DNA of 64,000 nucleotides from Pagrus major. Taxonomy: Eukaryota > Chordata > Actinopteri > Spariformes > Sparidae. Made by a program: the position numbers and the translations under genes. Shown piece by piece: positions 1-12,599 of this stretch. A model generated the notes under the pieces. That model saw nothing but the letters and a program-made list of their open reading frames with translations, was not told the origin of the DNA and ran no database searches. Numbering within the stretch: the stretch's first letter is position 1; each line of letters begins with the position of its first letter. The DNA lies in the NCBI RefSeq assembly GCF_040436345.1, contig NC_133223.1:5147847-5211846 (forward strand), given 5' to 3'.

Positions 1-64
1 GGCGCTCCAGTCTGTCGAGGATGAAGACGAGGACTTGTCATCAGCAGCCATGTCACTGCTGGTC
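1..64 (-). CDS. pikfyve: Partial first coding exon of a PIKFYVE-like gene (5' end of the protein)
   Basis: On the minus strand a splice acceptor (pyrimidine-rich tract then CAG, read from about 80 down to 65) is followed by a short leader and an ATG at 51-49. The reading frame MAADDKSSSSSSTDWSA then runs off the window edge. Human PIKFYVE, the phosphatidylinositol-3-phosphate 5-kinase of endosomes, starts MATDDKTSP, and it is a neighbour of C2orf80 and the CRYG cluster on human 2q34, so both the N-terminus and the position fit. Only 17 residues are visible, so the assignment rests on this short match plus synteny. The non-coding first exon should lie at higher coordinates, within the first 3 kb. 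Confidence 0.6.
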
Positions 65-3000
65 CTGCGACAGAGGGAAAAAATATCTTAGGAATGTGTA
101 ACTGATGAGCCTTCCTTACACGGTGAAAGGACGCTTAATCAATTTGTGGCATCTCTTCACGTAGACGCACATCAGTCAGTGGTCAGGTCCTGGAACAGAT
201 GAATAGGTCTGCGATAAATCAGTTATGGCACCGTGAACAACTACAGCGCTTTCATACGCTGAATTTAATACCATCATCATGAATTTCTTTCATCTCCCCT
301 GCTCTTATTCATAGGAACTACTCACCAAAGTCATGCTAGGTTGCCGCAGTTGTTTGTTTCTAGCAACTGGCATCTTATTTTCTGCTGTTTATAATCTTGC
401 ACTTTAAAATGACTTTTCTGTCATTTATTGAAAGACAATCCGAAAACTAGAACTACGTACATTCACATTTATCAAATCAACATTGTCAAAGCACACTGAC
501 CAAAACACTCTGCTGATCTGACTGTATGTTAAATTTAGGTTAGACTCAACCTAACCGAACTCTTACTCACCATTCTATTATTGCCGCTAGTGCTGGGCGA
601 TATGGTTTTAAAATATTAATTTGTTATTTATATTTTGGAGATATGATACACATCTTGATTTCTTGAAATCTTCTCAAAAGCACTTCATGAATGTTTAATG
701 GGCACTATGTAGTTTTGGAGAAGAAATTCAAACTCAGAATTTTGATTTTTACATTATTAATGAGGTAACAAAATAAACTCCAAATTCCACTTCAATAAGT
801 GAATAAACAAGAAGTTCTCAGAGGAAAATAAGGTCCTTGAACACTGTTCAAAGCTAGAAAGGTGGCAGGGTCCGCCACATATAAACAAAGTGTTTAACAG
901 TATAAATTGTGTTGTCCTTTAATGTCAGTTTGTTTATTCAGATCATTCAGTCATGAAAACAAGTTGGACCAAGTTTGTTTATTATTGTTATTATTGTTTA
1001 TCCTCCCACAAAACTACATAGTGCACCTTTAAGACTGGGCAACAAAATCATATATCTCAATATTTCTAACCAAATACCGCGATGTCAATATTGTGACAAT
1101 ACTGTAGGGTTGACTACTACTACTACTACTTTGACAGAATATTCACACAATGAGATTCGTGATAAATATTCATCAGTAATAGGGATATAATTGCTAAGTA
1201 GGTAAAGGCAAATATTAGAACAAGTACAGCAGTCTGGTAAGTTCAGAAAAAGACATCACTTCACTGTAATGCAGCCTTCAGAACCAGGAAAAGACAACAC
1301 TTACACAACATCACCATATAACAATATCCAAAATCTAAGACCATAATTTAGTCTCATGTCACGATATCCATATTAAAGCAATATACTGCCCAGCCCAAAT
1401 TGCTGCCATTAAAACTGTGTCTACAAAACTGCACACAGGAAGTCCCTACGGTCAATGTGCCAATCCACGAGAAGTGGTTGAAAGCACAAGAATGATCACA
1501 CAGGAAATGCAGGTGCTGTAAGCTTAATCACTAAACAGCAGACTGATTTACCAGAGCCACGGTTCATTTCACTTGGTAAGCTCACTGAGGATTGCATGTT
1601 AGCTATCACACTTGTGGCCCTATACAAACTGAACAATGAGCAATGAACAGTAATAACGTTATGATAAAAAACACAAAGTCCACCGCAGCATGTTACATAA
1701 CCTTAAATGTTTCAAATTATAGCTTTTCTAAAACAGTATAATAACCAATGGATGACTTTATAAGAGATCTGTCGGATTCTGGTTCTTATTATCAGAAAGG
1801 AAACAAACTTATTTTTTCTGTGATTCTGACATTTCTGTTTTCCCTAATAAGGAAACTGATTTTAGTTAGCCAGCAGCCAACATGACGTATTTTAAATCCA
1901 CACAGCACTGCTACACGATACAAATAACCATATGACACCGGACCTATCACAGGACTGTCCGACAGATCAGTTGGCTGATAACGCCTTACAACCGATACTC
2001 TAAGATACAGTTCTGCTTCATTTACAAACTGTGTATAAAACAAGGATACCCCTTCACATCTCCTCTACACTTACCCTTTGATGAAGGCTACAGACTTCGA
2101 GTTTGCAATGCATGTCATTTTCGATCATGTGTGGAGGAAATAGCAGAAGTAGCAGCATCAAAATTCTCCACCCCGTCATGTGATCATAACAGGCCGTAGC
2201 ATGACTGCTGTGTCCTGACCATTTGACAGCTAAGGACTATGCACTCCACATTGTTACATAGCTGATGTACACAGCATATATCATGTTTACTATTACTTGG
2301 ATGCGTTGATAGCCTACAGACAGATAACCCCATAGAGTTTCAATAGTTCAACCAGTGGATGTGCCTAACTTAGCAAGCAACTGGCTTGTGAGCTAGCTAT
2401 CATCTGTAGGGAGTTCAACTAGCTAGATCATTTAATTGCACTTTTTATAATTAAATGTATAACGTTCCGTCATTGTATTTGCAATATAATGTTGTGCATA
2501 TTATCAAATTAGTTCAGCTTTTGATGTATAGCTTAAATGTTTTATCAGAAGCAACAACTTGTAACACAAAATAACCAACATAGGGTTAGCCAACTAGCTT
2601 AGCGACATGTACAGTAGAACAGCTGTATTTAGCCGAGCTATCTAGCTAATGTTAGCCTCCTATGCTAACTAGCCGGAAGGCTGCAACACCCTTATTCCTT
2701 GAGCAGTTGAGTCGTGAAATGTGACTAAACTGCCATGACAGCAAAAAATGTGAATTACCCGTTCAGTATATGAATCTGACATCAATGTATGAAGCACTCC
2801 GACTTCGAAGTCATCTGTAAAACAGCAGAATAAAGCCGACTCCCGTACACAAGCAGCCCTGACGAATCGAAACCTGCACTGAATCCAACCCAACTGTTGT
2901 GATCAGGAGAACAGGCAGCAAAGCTCACACTCAGAAATATCGATCGAATGATTCTGTTCTCAACATAGGATACCTTCAAAATGGTGCTCACTACTCATCG
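65..3000 (-). other. Presumed 5' intron and promoter region of the PIKFYVE-like gene
   Basis: No coding exon is visible here. CpG dinucleotides are relatively frequent at about 2640-2960, which could mark the minus-strand promoter. A good minus-strand splice donor (AAAGG then GTAAGTG) lies at about 2070 and could end a non-coding exon 1, but no transcript evidence exists in the sequence. A hAT-like MITE occupies about 589-1398. Confidence 0.3.
589..1398. mobile_element. Degenerate hAT-like MITE (GGGCTGGGCGATAT type)
   Basis: The left edge reads GTGCTGGGCGATATGG and the right edge reads ACTGCCCAGCCC, an imperfect terminal inverted repeat. The interior is AT-rich and rich in cATAT/aATATTg words, as in the common teleost non-autonomous hAT elements beginning with GGGCTGGGCGATAT. 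There is no coding capacity. A second copy lies at 18888-19355. Confidence 0.55.
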
Positions 3001-3309
3001 GTCATTTAAAAACATCGTTCATTATGGATTTAAAACACATACATTTACAAGATACTGCTGGCAAGGTCATGGCATGGTCCAACAGGAGACCACTGTTTAT
3101 GTTGTGATAGGGCCTCACACTTCACTGCAGCTCTGCAGCCTGTATGGAGCCATAAACATCGGATTCTTCAGTAAATGCCAAGAATTTGACATACTTCTTG
3201 TTTACAAGGGGAAAACCTGATATTGCTGGGGAACCAGGGAAATATCTCAGAGCACGTCACAGGATCAGGGAGAAACAGTGAAATGTAACTGTGCAGAGCT
3301 CCTTAAACA

Positions 3310-3337
3310 TCTGACTCCTCTTTTTGATTCCTCTTCT

Positions 3338-3386
<49 letters not shown>

Positions 3387-3431
3387 GTGTGTGTGTATAT
3401 ATGAGAAGAGGAATAAAAAAGTGGAATCAGA
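3310..3431. repeat. Inverted repeat (about 32-bp arms) enclosing a CA/TG microsatellite
   Basis: The arm at about 3310-3341, ending ATTCCTCTTCTCATA, is mirrored by TATGAGAAGAGGAAT starting at 3400. The similarity extends outward to about 3431 with a few mismatches. The core between the arms is (CA)n followed by ATATATGTGTGTGTG, so the whole block can fold into one hairpin. Confidence 0.7.
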
Positions 3432-3440
3432 TTTTTCAGA

Positions 3441-3442
<2 letters not shown>

Positions 3443-3524
<82 letters not shown>

Positions 3525-3547
3525 GATAGATAGATAGATAGATAGAT
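3443..3547. repeat. (TA)n microsatellite followed by (GATA)n
   Basis: About 80 bp of alternating TA, then several GATA units at about 3523-3547. Open reading frames here are repeat artefacts. Confidence 0.95.
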
Positions 3548-4146
3548 ACTTCAAGTAGAAATAGGGCAAACCTTAAAAGCAGCAATGACCGACAACATAC
3601 TTTTTTTTAAAGATTGAATGGATATGCATGAAGTACCTGGTTATGTTTTGAGTGTGTTCAGCTCCAGGTTGTTCTGACTGCACCAGAGGGAGAGATGTTG
3701 TCCCTGTCAAGAATAACAGTTCAAATACAAATAACAAAAAATAAATAAAAAGAATAGCGGAAAGACAGAAACAATATTTACAGACAATGAAAAGGATCAA
3801 GCAGAAGAAATTATCAAACACTTGATGACTTTGTTTACGTATTCAAAAAGGAGTGAGAAGAAGTATAAACGTATTTAATCCTACCCCTTCTCCATAAGTC
3901 ATTGAATGATAATTAACCAGCTTCCTTGGTTGGTCCAAACATATACTCTAATTAATTTTCCTAAACTTGTCTAAATATAATATTGATAAACTTTTTTTTC
4001 ATACAAAAATATAAATTCATTACTGATATACTGTCCTTAGCAAAAATATAAATTCATTATTTAAGAAAACATATTTATCCTAATCACATTGACATCTTTT
4101 TGTATGTGGGTACATTATTATATATAACATACAGTACATATACGTA

Positions 4147-4149
<3 letters not shown>

Positions 4150-4238
<89 letters not shown>

Positions 4239-4275
4239 TATATGTATATATATACATATATATATATAATATGCA
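4150..4275. repeat. (TA)n microsatellite
   Basis: Over 100 bp of nearly pure TA repeat with a slightly interrupted right edge. AT-rich sequence around it (3840-4440) carries no recognisable gene. Confidence 0.95.
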
Positions 4276-4629
4276 ATATCTCATTATGCATGTAAAATAC
4301 AATTAATAATATACAATATGATGATTACATCTTATTTTTTTACACATAGAATACAATAGATATAAGAACAGGAGGAAAAAAGAATAGATATTGAGTAACC
4401 AAATAAATAAATAAACAGTAAATAAACAGTAACCCTGTAAACACCTAGTGATTGTCAGACCCCCTCTTCATTCCTGTACCTCGTGAAAATCATGTCTTTA
4501 TACCTTCTCAAACTGCTTTATGTGTGGACATTGCTTTAGCTCTATATTAAGAGTGTTCCATAGTTTCCCTCATCAGACTGATATCCCAGAACCTTTTCTG
4601 GTCGCACCAACACTATCATTTTGCTTGTA

Positions 4630-4800
4630 GGATCCGCCCCAGTAGGAGGCGGTATGCAGCTGTGACGTCTTGTTGCGACCCGTCATAAAACCAAAAGGAG
4701 AAGAAGAAGGAGGACCCGCCCTCGAGGACTCACGGCGCACTTTTTGTTTATGTTTGAAACGGAATCAGCGGCGTCTCCGCGATATGTTCAGTCAGGCCAC
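4630..4800 (+). promoter_or_regulatory. sgo2 promoter region with CpGs, CRE-like and CHR-like elements
   Basis: A CpG-enriched stretch upstream of the first sgo2 exon contains GC-box-like GATCCGCCCC, a CRE-like TGACGTCT and TTTGAA at 4753-4758. TTTGAA matches the CHR element through which G2/M genes, shugoshins included, are commonly controlled by DREAM/MuvB. There is no TATA box. The start site is inferred to lie between about 4750 and 4880. Confidence 0.45.
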
Positions 4801-7800
4801 GATGAGCCTTCTTTGACCAAATTCACGGACGATATCAAGAATATCATTTTTGCGAGAGAGAAAGTGTACCGCTGATTAAAGGTTGTTAGAGGTAAGTTTG
4901 TCCAAATTTCCAGAGAAACGTGCTAGTGCTCCCAGTTCCACCGGTTGGAACAGCGGATACACCACTCAAATAACTTAACGTTAGTTAATGCTAACGTCGG
5001 CTAACTATAACGTTTGGACGACAGGATACAGCAACTAGAAGATGACAAATACTTTCCCCAGTTTGTCAGCTGAAAGTGTTGGGCGGATAGCAAAACTGTA
5101 GCGGCTAGCTTTATTTGTACCTAAGCCTAAAGCCCGTCGGTCTATCATTCATAGTCCCAGATTAGTAATGTTAATTTATGCAGTATGTGTATTAACGCTA
5201 GCTAGTTACATTAATGTAGGCGACTCAGCCCAACTGACACACACACACACACACACATATCGAAACCAACACTGGCCAGCTCTGTTATATGCTGCTGGGT
5301 GTGTTAGGTCATTTTTGTACAAAATCTTAACACGTTTATTTTCTTTCAGGTTATCGATCTCGTCTCTCACGCAGTCCTTCGTGTCTATCTGACCATGTTG
5401 CCTGTGAGGATCATGAAACCTGTAAAGGCTTCCAAGCAGACTACAGCTGCAGCATCCAAGATAAAAAATAAGATTCTCAGTGAGTCTGTAATTCATCTGA
5501 ACAAACTTACAAACCAGTTCTTTGTGCCTTACATTGTACAACTGCATTGTACTATACGCTTTGTTGTTCTTAGACATGTCCTGATGAAAGAGAAAATGTT
5601 AAATTATTCTCCCACCAAACTTAATACTGTGATGCTTCTTCACATCTGTACCAGACACCTCATTTTTCAAGGTCTCTTTGAAGACCAACAACAAGGCCTT
5701 AGCTCTTGCTTTGCAAGCCCAGAAGGAGAGGAGCTCGCAGCTGGAGAAGGAGATCGTCTACCTTCAGAAACAAGTAGAGGCTCTATGCTTCGAGCTGGCC
5801 ACCAAGAAATACAAGCACAGGAAACTGGTAAGTTTGTTGTTTGCTTAGATTTATTTAGACCTACAGTAGTTAGGCAACCTGACCACACATGTATTTGATG
5901 TACTGCACTGACTATCTGAGAAATGTTCTTTTTGATTTGATGATGCATTGACTGTAGTTCATCTTTTTTCTCACCCAGCTCCTCATCTTACAAAACCTTC
6001 ATAGCAACACTGTGCAGCACTTGGACATGGTGGTTGACCTATTCTCTGACAGTGTAAGGATCTTTCACTAACTAATTATTTACAATTTCTCTTTCGCATG
6101 ACAATTGTTGGATTATAGATATTTTACAACACTTGCTGAAATATTGAAAATCCCATATGTTTGTCTCAATGAGAGATTAGAACTGTGAACCACAACTGTT
6201 TGAGAATTTTGACAAAAAAGTATTATATAGAAAAATGATAAATAATTCAATAAAATTCTTGACTATCCCTCCTGCGATGTCTCAGGTTGTGAAAGTCTAT
6301 CAAACGTTTTATTTTAACAGGTTTAACATTGTTGCAAGATCTCGTTTCCAAGAGAAACCTCAGTACAGTGGTTGAAATGATTACAGACACAATAAACACG
6401 GCCATTTAAGAACAATCACAGGCACCCTTTAAAAAGGTCCAAAGTTAAAAGTTCAGATTAATTCAGTGGGATGGGATTTTTAAGTCCTTTGTAATTCATT
6501 CTCTTAATTTGATGCAGCTGCTTGAAACCAGTCTGCCCATGTACATTATTTACTAATGAGAGACACAAGTCTTGTACTGTGAGGCCATACCCAGGATGTG
6601 CTTCTGTCATCTGGCTTCACCAACCCAAACAAACGCAATCACGTCAAGTAGTCACACAAAGCTTGTTATCAACTCGATAAGTCATCGCAAGTTTTCCACA
6701 TCTTGCAATGGGCAAGTTCACAAAGGGAAGGTGTTTGCAACAACATGGACAAGTCTACTGGCAGCAGAGCAGAATATTTTGTATAGGAAAACCAAACTAT
6801 AATATTAGTTACTTTACTTCTATTTGTCTAAGAGTTTGCTCTTCCTTAACAAAATATTCTGCTCTACTTCAGGTAGACTTGTCCATGTTTGTGATTGGTC
6901 AGATGCTGCAAACAGGCTCCCCATTTGTGTGATGCGCTGATGGCTAGATGTGGAAAACCTGGGTTGACTTATCGCGTTGATAACCACCTTTGTGTGACTG
7001 CTTAGCGTGATTGCGATTGTTGGGGTTAGTGAAGTCAGATAACTAAAATATATCCTGGGTATGTTGAAGTGTCTTCGTAGTCCAGGCCACCGGTCTGTAG
7101 TTGTTGTTGTTTTAAAGTAGAGAAAAGAAGTGGCGTACTGAGGCGGCTTCAGCAGGAGACCTTTTATAAACAAAAAGGCTTGTGTGTAGTTCTCTGCTTG
7201 TTGCTAGCAATGACCAGCCTACTTTTTCATATGTTATACATTGATGAGTACAATATTTATCACCTGAAACGAAACAGGGCAGTGACAACAGGATCTTTGT
7301 AGTCAAGCACAGACATGAAAGTCATTTTGACAATGGTTTGCCTGCCCTCAAGAGAGAATCATGCTCTATTCTGATATAAGAAACCAATATTTATCTTTAG
7401 TTTCTGTGTTCCACACTGAGTTTAAAAGTCAGACTAATATCTAACCAAATTCACAGATAGAAGAGTGAACGATGGCCGTTGATAATGCTTAGCAATATGA
7501 AGTTATACTAGACATAATTTGTGATTGCAACTTTTTTTTATCCCCCACAGGATCTTCCGAAACTATGCGAGGTAGACAAGACCGTATCTGGTGACATCAA
7601 CAAAGAAAATATTGTAGCGGGAATGTGAGCAAACACTGTATTCAGATTGATCTTTGAACTGAGAATGATTGTTTGGTTTAGGCAGCGGTGAATGACATCT
7701 GCTCCTTCTCTCTGTCTTGTCTTTTCCCTATCCCCTCCCATTGTTAGGCTTCCAGATGAGTTACCTCCTCAGCCAGACATTTCAGGGGCTTTGTTGTGTC

Positions 7801-10800
7801 CTCTCCAAAAAGTAACAGCAGACTTGCCCGAAGGAAACATCTCTGCAAATGTCTTCAATACCCAGAACAGACCCAGAAACTCCACTGATACTTGCAATGG
7901 TAGAGAGCTTTAGAAGTGGTGTTGTTAATCATCATTATTTGCTGTTAACTGCCCTGAGATACTGATGTACAGTTCCCTGGAAATAATCATTTGTTTTGTT
8001 CTTCCACAGGAAACAGAGATGCTGAGGCAAGGCGTTTAAGTCACAGTATACAATCTCTCCAGTCAGGAACATCCCGTCGGTCCAGCAGCCTTAGGAATGA
8101 AGTAGAGAGGATGTCAGTGAGATTCCCTGGGTTTGATATGAAGCCAGTCGTTTGTCTCCAGAGCAGTCAGACCCCCTCAGTTGAAAGCACATGTGAGAAC
8201 CCCAGGCCATCTCTTTCTAATGAGGCTCATCCTCCATGTAGCTCAGTTTTAGAAACTGAACCAGAATGTGGTAACAAGCGAGAGAAGACTATACTTCTGA
8301 ATACAACAATGGAGATGACTCTACCAAATGCTACTGAAATAGTCACTGTGGAAACCAAGGCCAAAAAAACAGGCCACTCTGCCATGCGAAAAGTTCAGAA
8401 GAATAAGGAACAAGCACGTGGGTCAAGTGAGGCTGAAAATCCACAAGTGAACTCTGCAGATTCTAGGTTGAGCGATGTTCAGATTGCTCCCACTGGCACT
8501 TTGTTGCAGACAGATGACCATGCATTAGAGGATATTAGAGACCAAGAGGTTATTGAGCTTCAGTCACCCAAAACACAGTGTAGGAGTGTCATTACCTCTC
8601 GCATTCCCAAATTGAAGTCTGAAGCAGGCAATCATCAGAAAAGGAAAAAGGACAAATTCAAATCCTGTGATCCGACCACATCAAAAACAGATTCCTGTGA
8701 CATTGTCTCACCAGAAAAGGACGATTATTTCAAGGATCCTCAAAATCATTTCTCAAAAGCCGGTGACAGTGTAAAATTACTGCTAGAAAAAGATACTGCA
8801 GAAGAAGCAAGGTCCAAAATCACCTGCAGGAGGTCCAGGACTAAAGGAAGGAGGGTGTCCTCAGTTACCAGGAAAACGTCTGACTTTTTGCCTTTACCAC
8901 TGCATGAAAGTGAGAGCAGTCAGTCCCAATTGGAACAGGTCTGCAATGAAGTGGAAGAAGAAGATGTGGACACAAAACCACAGAGAAAAATGAAGACTGC
9001 AGCAATTTCTGGGGGGAGTCAGAAATCAAAATGCAGGGGGACGTTTGTTATCTCAGTGACCAGCAATGGCACCTCATCAAACAGTGCATCACTAGAAGTG
9101 GGTGCCATTGAGCACGACTTGGTGCCTTCTACAGGACCCTCCAACTGTGAGGCAGGAGAACTGTCAACAGTAATGGACGCAGGTGTCATTCATCAACATT
9201 CAGAATCAAATCCTCAGGGGCACAGTAATGGACTCTTTGTCGAGGAAACACAGAGCTCTGGTAAGCGTTCTTGGCTGGCCACTCAGGATTTAGGAACCCC
9301 TCAAGGCAATTTGGGTAGCATCGATAATGATGATGTACCGCTGGACCAAGGCTGCACTTCAGGACCCGAGTTTCAGAAACCAAAAAAAGCCAGGAGAGAG
9401 GAAAGGATTCAATCCAGTAAGAAGAAACTCATGCAGAGGGAGGAATGTGTTGAGCATTTAAAAGACAGGACAAAGAAAGAAAGTAGCCGTAGCAACAAAG
9501 GATTTAGATCTGAAGATGAAGCGTGTAATCTTGGGGACCACATTGGTGTACCTGATGGAAATAAAGCACAATTCGATGATTTTGAAATGGTTCAGTCACG
9601 TTCTGACATCAGTGAAAAGGATGACATCTTTGAACATTTATGTGATTCACAACCTTCACAGTCCAAGACTGAGTGGAATCCAAAGTGGTGTAGAAATGCA
9701 TCCAAGCTGCATACACCTGTAGAAACCAGAAATCCAAGGGAGACGTTTGTTGTCTATAGGCGGAAAACTCGAGAGAAAGTTTCATTAAACTACACGAGGA
9801 CATCTGAAGTGTCACCTGGCTACAGTCACATGATGGACAGTAGTGATGATGCACTTCATCAGAATCTGGAAAACCTGCTGGCGGATGAGATGCCACCATG
9901 GCTGGCCATAGATGTCAGCACTGCCGACACTGAGAATGCCTCATTTCTCGCTACTCCCAGGAGGGAGACCTCGCGCAGGACGGCAGTGATTGAGGAGTCT
10001 GCAGCTGTCACATCTGAAGCCTCTCCAGGTGTAGTATCCATAAGTGACTGCCTTCATACACATACAAACTCCTGCAGCAGTAGCATGTCCTCCAGTGTCA
10101 CATTTTTTTAAGTTCTTCACTTGAGTGTTGTTAGTCTGTAGTGACTGTGTCATTGTCCTGCAGGATGGCTTGAGTACTAAAACTTTTGGGCCTCATTCAG
10201 GCAAAATCAGGCGATGTGGCAAAAACACCAGTCCTCCTATTTATTTTGAGTGTGGGTGGTGTGTTCAGGCTGTGGTGGTGCAGGGGTTGCTGGGAAAAAA
10301 CGGAGCGACCCAGCATTGAAAAGTTCAAACAGAATGTGTTTAAACTAAACTTAAAATGATTGATTGTGATGCAACCTCTATTTATTGTATGTATGCAGTA
10401 GTTTTGTAAAAGCTTTTAAGTGCACCTTGTTGTTGCACTGTCATTCAGTACCACGTTGGTTTCGATAGGCTTCATAATTAACGAAGAACTTCCTCCACAC
10501 CAGAGTTTTTTAGGCCGACTTTATAAAACAGACTGCCGACAAGGAAAATCAACAGGGCAGACACATACAGGGAGAGGGGGATAGAAATGGGCGAGGAGAG
10601 CCAGTGCTTTTTTGTGTCTCATTCAAAGTTTGTCAGATACTCATGCATTGAGTTGGTGGCTTGGGTTGGTGGCAGTGTGAAACAGACACTGACATACAGG
10701 CCAATAAAGACACATGCACAAACATTCAGAGGTCGGCCCTATTATGTTAGGATGCCTTAAACAACATTGTGCTGCCAAGTTGTTTCAGATAGAGATGAAG

Positions 10801-12300
10801 ATGTAAGGGTTGTTGCTTCTGAGCTGGGAGCTGGAAACAGTGCAATCCAGGCGGAGCAAACTATGATTCTCTCCCAGTGGTGTACTCCCCTGCCACACAA
10901 CCCTGCGCTAGCTGCCACAAAGCCTGATTTGCTCTGAATTAGGCCTTACTTTCTGAAGTGAGATGATGTGATAAAATAAGGCTTTAAAAGAGACTTAATT
11001 CTAATTGAATGTGTGTTACAGCAGGAGTCTTGACATCACTGACCAACACCATTGCAACCCCAGACAGTGAAAACAGAGGAAGAACCAGGAGAAGAAAAGG
11101 TGTGGTCAGCTATAAAGAGCCAACCCTCAGGAGGTGAGGACATCTTGTCTATTTATGGTCCAGTGTGTAGGATTTAGTGGCATCTAGCGGTGAGATTGCA
11201 GATTGCAACATATTGAGCCACCAGTCCCTTCACTCACCAAGCATTTGGTAGGTCCATTCTGGGCTACTGTAGAATGGTGCAACATGGCCGACTCATTAAA
11301 AGAGGACCCACTCACTCTGTAGATACAAAAGCCTAATTTTAAGATGACTGATACGCAATGGATCTTAGTTTCAGGTTATTATACCCTTATGAAAACACCA
11401 CTCTGAAAATAATATGCTTTTCTGCCTCTAAATCCCGCTAAATGCTACACATTGGACCTTTTTTAAAGGAGGATTCCGGTATTTCTAAAAGTGGGCCTTA
11501 TATTTACATGTTTTAATATTACCAGAATTCCTTTTTAACTTTGGCCACAACCCTATTTTAGTATTGATTGTATCAGAAAACAGCAGTGGGTAACTAAATT
11601 GTATTTTCTTTTGCAACAGCAAAATGAGACGTGGAGATAAATTCACCGACAGCTCGTTTCTGCGCTCTCCAGTGTTTAAGGACGACAAGAAGAAGCGGCA
11701 GAAGAAGAATGTAGCCAACCCTGAGTTGGAAAGATCCATTTTGGTGGACTGATTATTTATTTTATTTTTTTCTTTAGCTGCTTTTTTTAATGTGCGATTT
11801 TTTTCTTTAGCTGCTTTTTTTAAAATGCGATTTTATTATTATTATTTTTTTTTACGGCTTTACAGTGAAACGTCAAACATGTTTGTTGACAAGCACATTG
11901 TGTAAACTAGAGGGAACAAACTGCCCCTTCAGTATGTTCATTTATACACATTGCACACATTGAAACCAATCTGAAAGTTCTTATATTGGTAGTTCCACTT
12001 ATTTCCCAGTAATGTGTGGTTGGTACTGGTCTTAGAGATTGACAGGACGTCATAAATTATTCAGTCCAGGCTGTTCACCTGAGAAGACTGTTCCACGTCG
12101 CTGTGAAAGGTGACCAGATTCAGTGTAGCATGACTGCAGCCAACCATGTTTTTGTATCATCATGTAAACTGAAGGTCTGTAAGCTGTTTTTGCTCTTCAA
12201 CAATTAACAGTCATATAGATTTGTGTGGTGAGTACAGATGTTTTCATGTTGAATTTGCTTGAGATGTTCCATTGATTGTTTTTTGTTTGCCCATTAAAAT
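4760..12300 (+). CDS. sgo2: Shugoshin 2 (centromeric cohesin protector), complete gene
   Basis: Exons: non-coding to 4891; coding 5395-5479 (exon from 5350), 5655-5827, 5979-6053, 7551-7624, 7748-7899, 8010-10028, 11025-11133, 11620-11752. All junctions are GT/AG and the phases agree, giving 939 residues. SKIKNKIL at about 21-28 and the following coiled coil (about 30-105, with [13 protein letters not shown]) match human SGO2 closely; this part dimerises and recruits PP2A in the family. A KEN box (INKEN, 129-131) suggests APC/C turnover. The large exon 7 encodes a charged, disordered middle with two RxTFV[IV] motifs, also present in human SGO2. The basic shugoshin box (GRTRRRKG...YKEPTLRSKMRR, about 878-900) binds phosphorylated H2A in the family. 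A candidate poly(A) signal ATTAAA is at 12293-12298. The 5' end is approximate. SGO2 fits better than SGO1 by N-terminal match and chromosome-2-like synteny. Confidence 0.88.
5237..5258. repeat. Short (CA)n microsatellite in sgo2 intron 1
   Basis: Eleven CA-type dinucleotides in a row. The antisense and sense ORFs across it are not genes. Confidence 0.9.
6586..7063. mobile_element. Foldback element: inverted repeat of about 220-bp arms in sgo2 intron 4
   Basis: The left arm starts CATACCCAGGAT and the right arm ends ATCCTGGGTATG. Reverse-complementing the right arm recovers the left one for more than 200 bp: CGCAATCACG, GTCACACAAAG, GTTATCAAC, GTTTTCCACATC and ACATGGACAAGTCTAC occur in the same order in both. 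A short spacer lies around 6800-6830. There is no coding sequence; this is a MITE of foldback type, superfamily unknown. Confidence 0.8.
10315..11020 (+). other. sgo2 intron 7, no recognisable feature
   Basis: Sequence between exon 7 and exon 8 of sgo2. No coding signal, RNA gene or repeat was recognised here. Confidence 0.5.
11157..11458. mobile_element. MITE with GGTCCAGTGTGTAGGATTTA termini, in sgo2 intron 8
   Basis: The left end GGTCCAGTGTGTAGGATTTAG is mirrored by CTAAATGCTACACATTGGACC at the right end. No coding capacity. A diverged relative is at 25361-25588 in a crystallin intron, so this is a dispersed family. Confidence 0.75.
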
Positions 12301-12599
12301 GTTATTGCACAGGAGTAATGGATTCACTTTTGGATTTGTTGCACTCAGCTGTTTTACCGTTAGTTATAGAGTGTATTTTTACTGGAATTACTGGACCGCC
12401 ATCTCATTGCTTTTGTTGGTAGCCCTCCGTGTGGGCCTGACAGTGTCAGATTCATGTCCTGACTGTGCCGCTCTGCATCCTCGGCAGTAAATTAACTCCC
12501 TATCACGTTCCACATCACTCGGTTCTTCCACCATCCTGGTAATGAGGATAATACTGTATGTAACAAGTATGAAAATATTGCAGTGTTTTCCTGTTGTTT

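Noticed and set aside
3278-3529. 83-residue ORF with HTHTHT and YIYIYI runs
   Set aside because: It is the translation of CA and TA microsatellites.
4084-4302. 72-residue minus-strand ORF of Tyr/Ile repeats
   Set aside because: Translation of a TA microsatellite.
10029-10111. Continuation of the sgo2 exon 7 frame to a stop at 10111
   Set aside because: A donor at 10028 joins in phase to exon 8, which carries the conserved basic shugoshin box; reading to 10111 would lose it. A short read-through isoform cannot be excluded.
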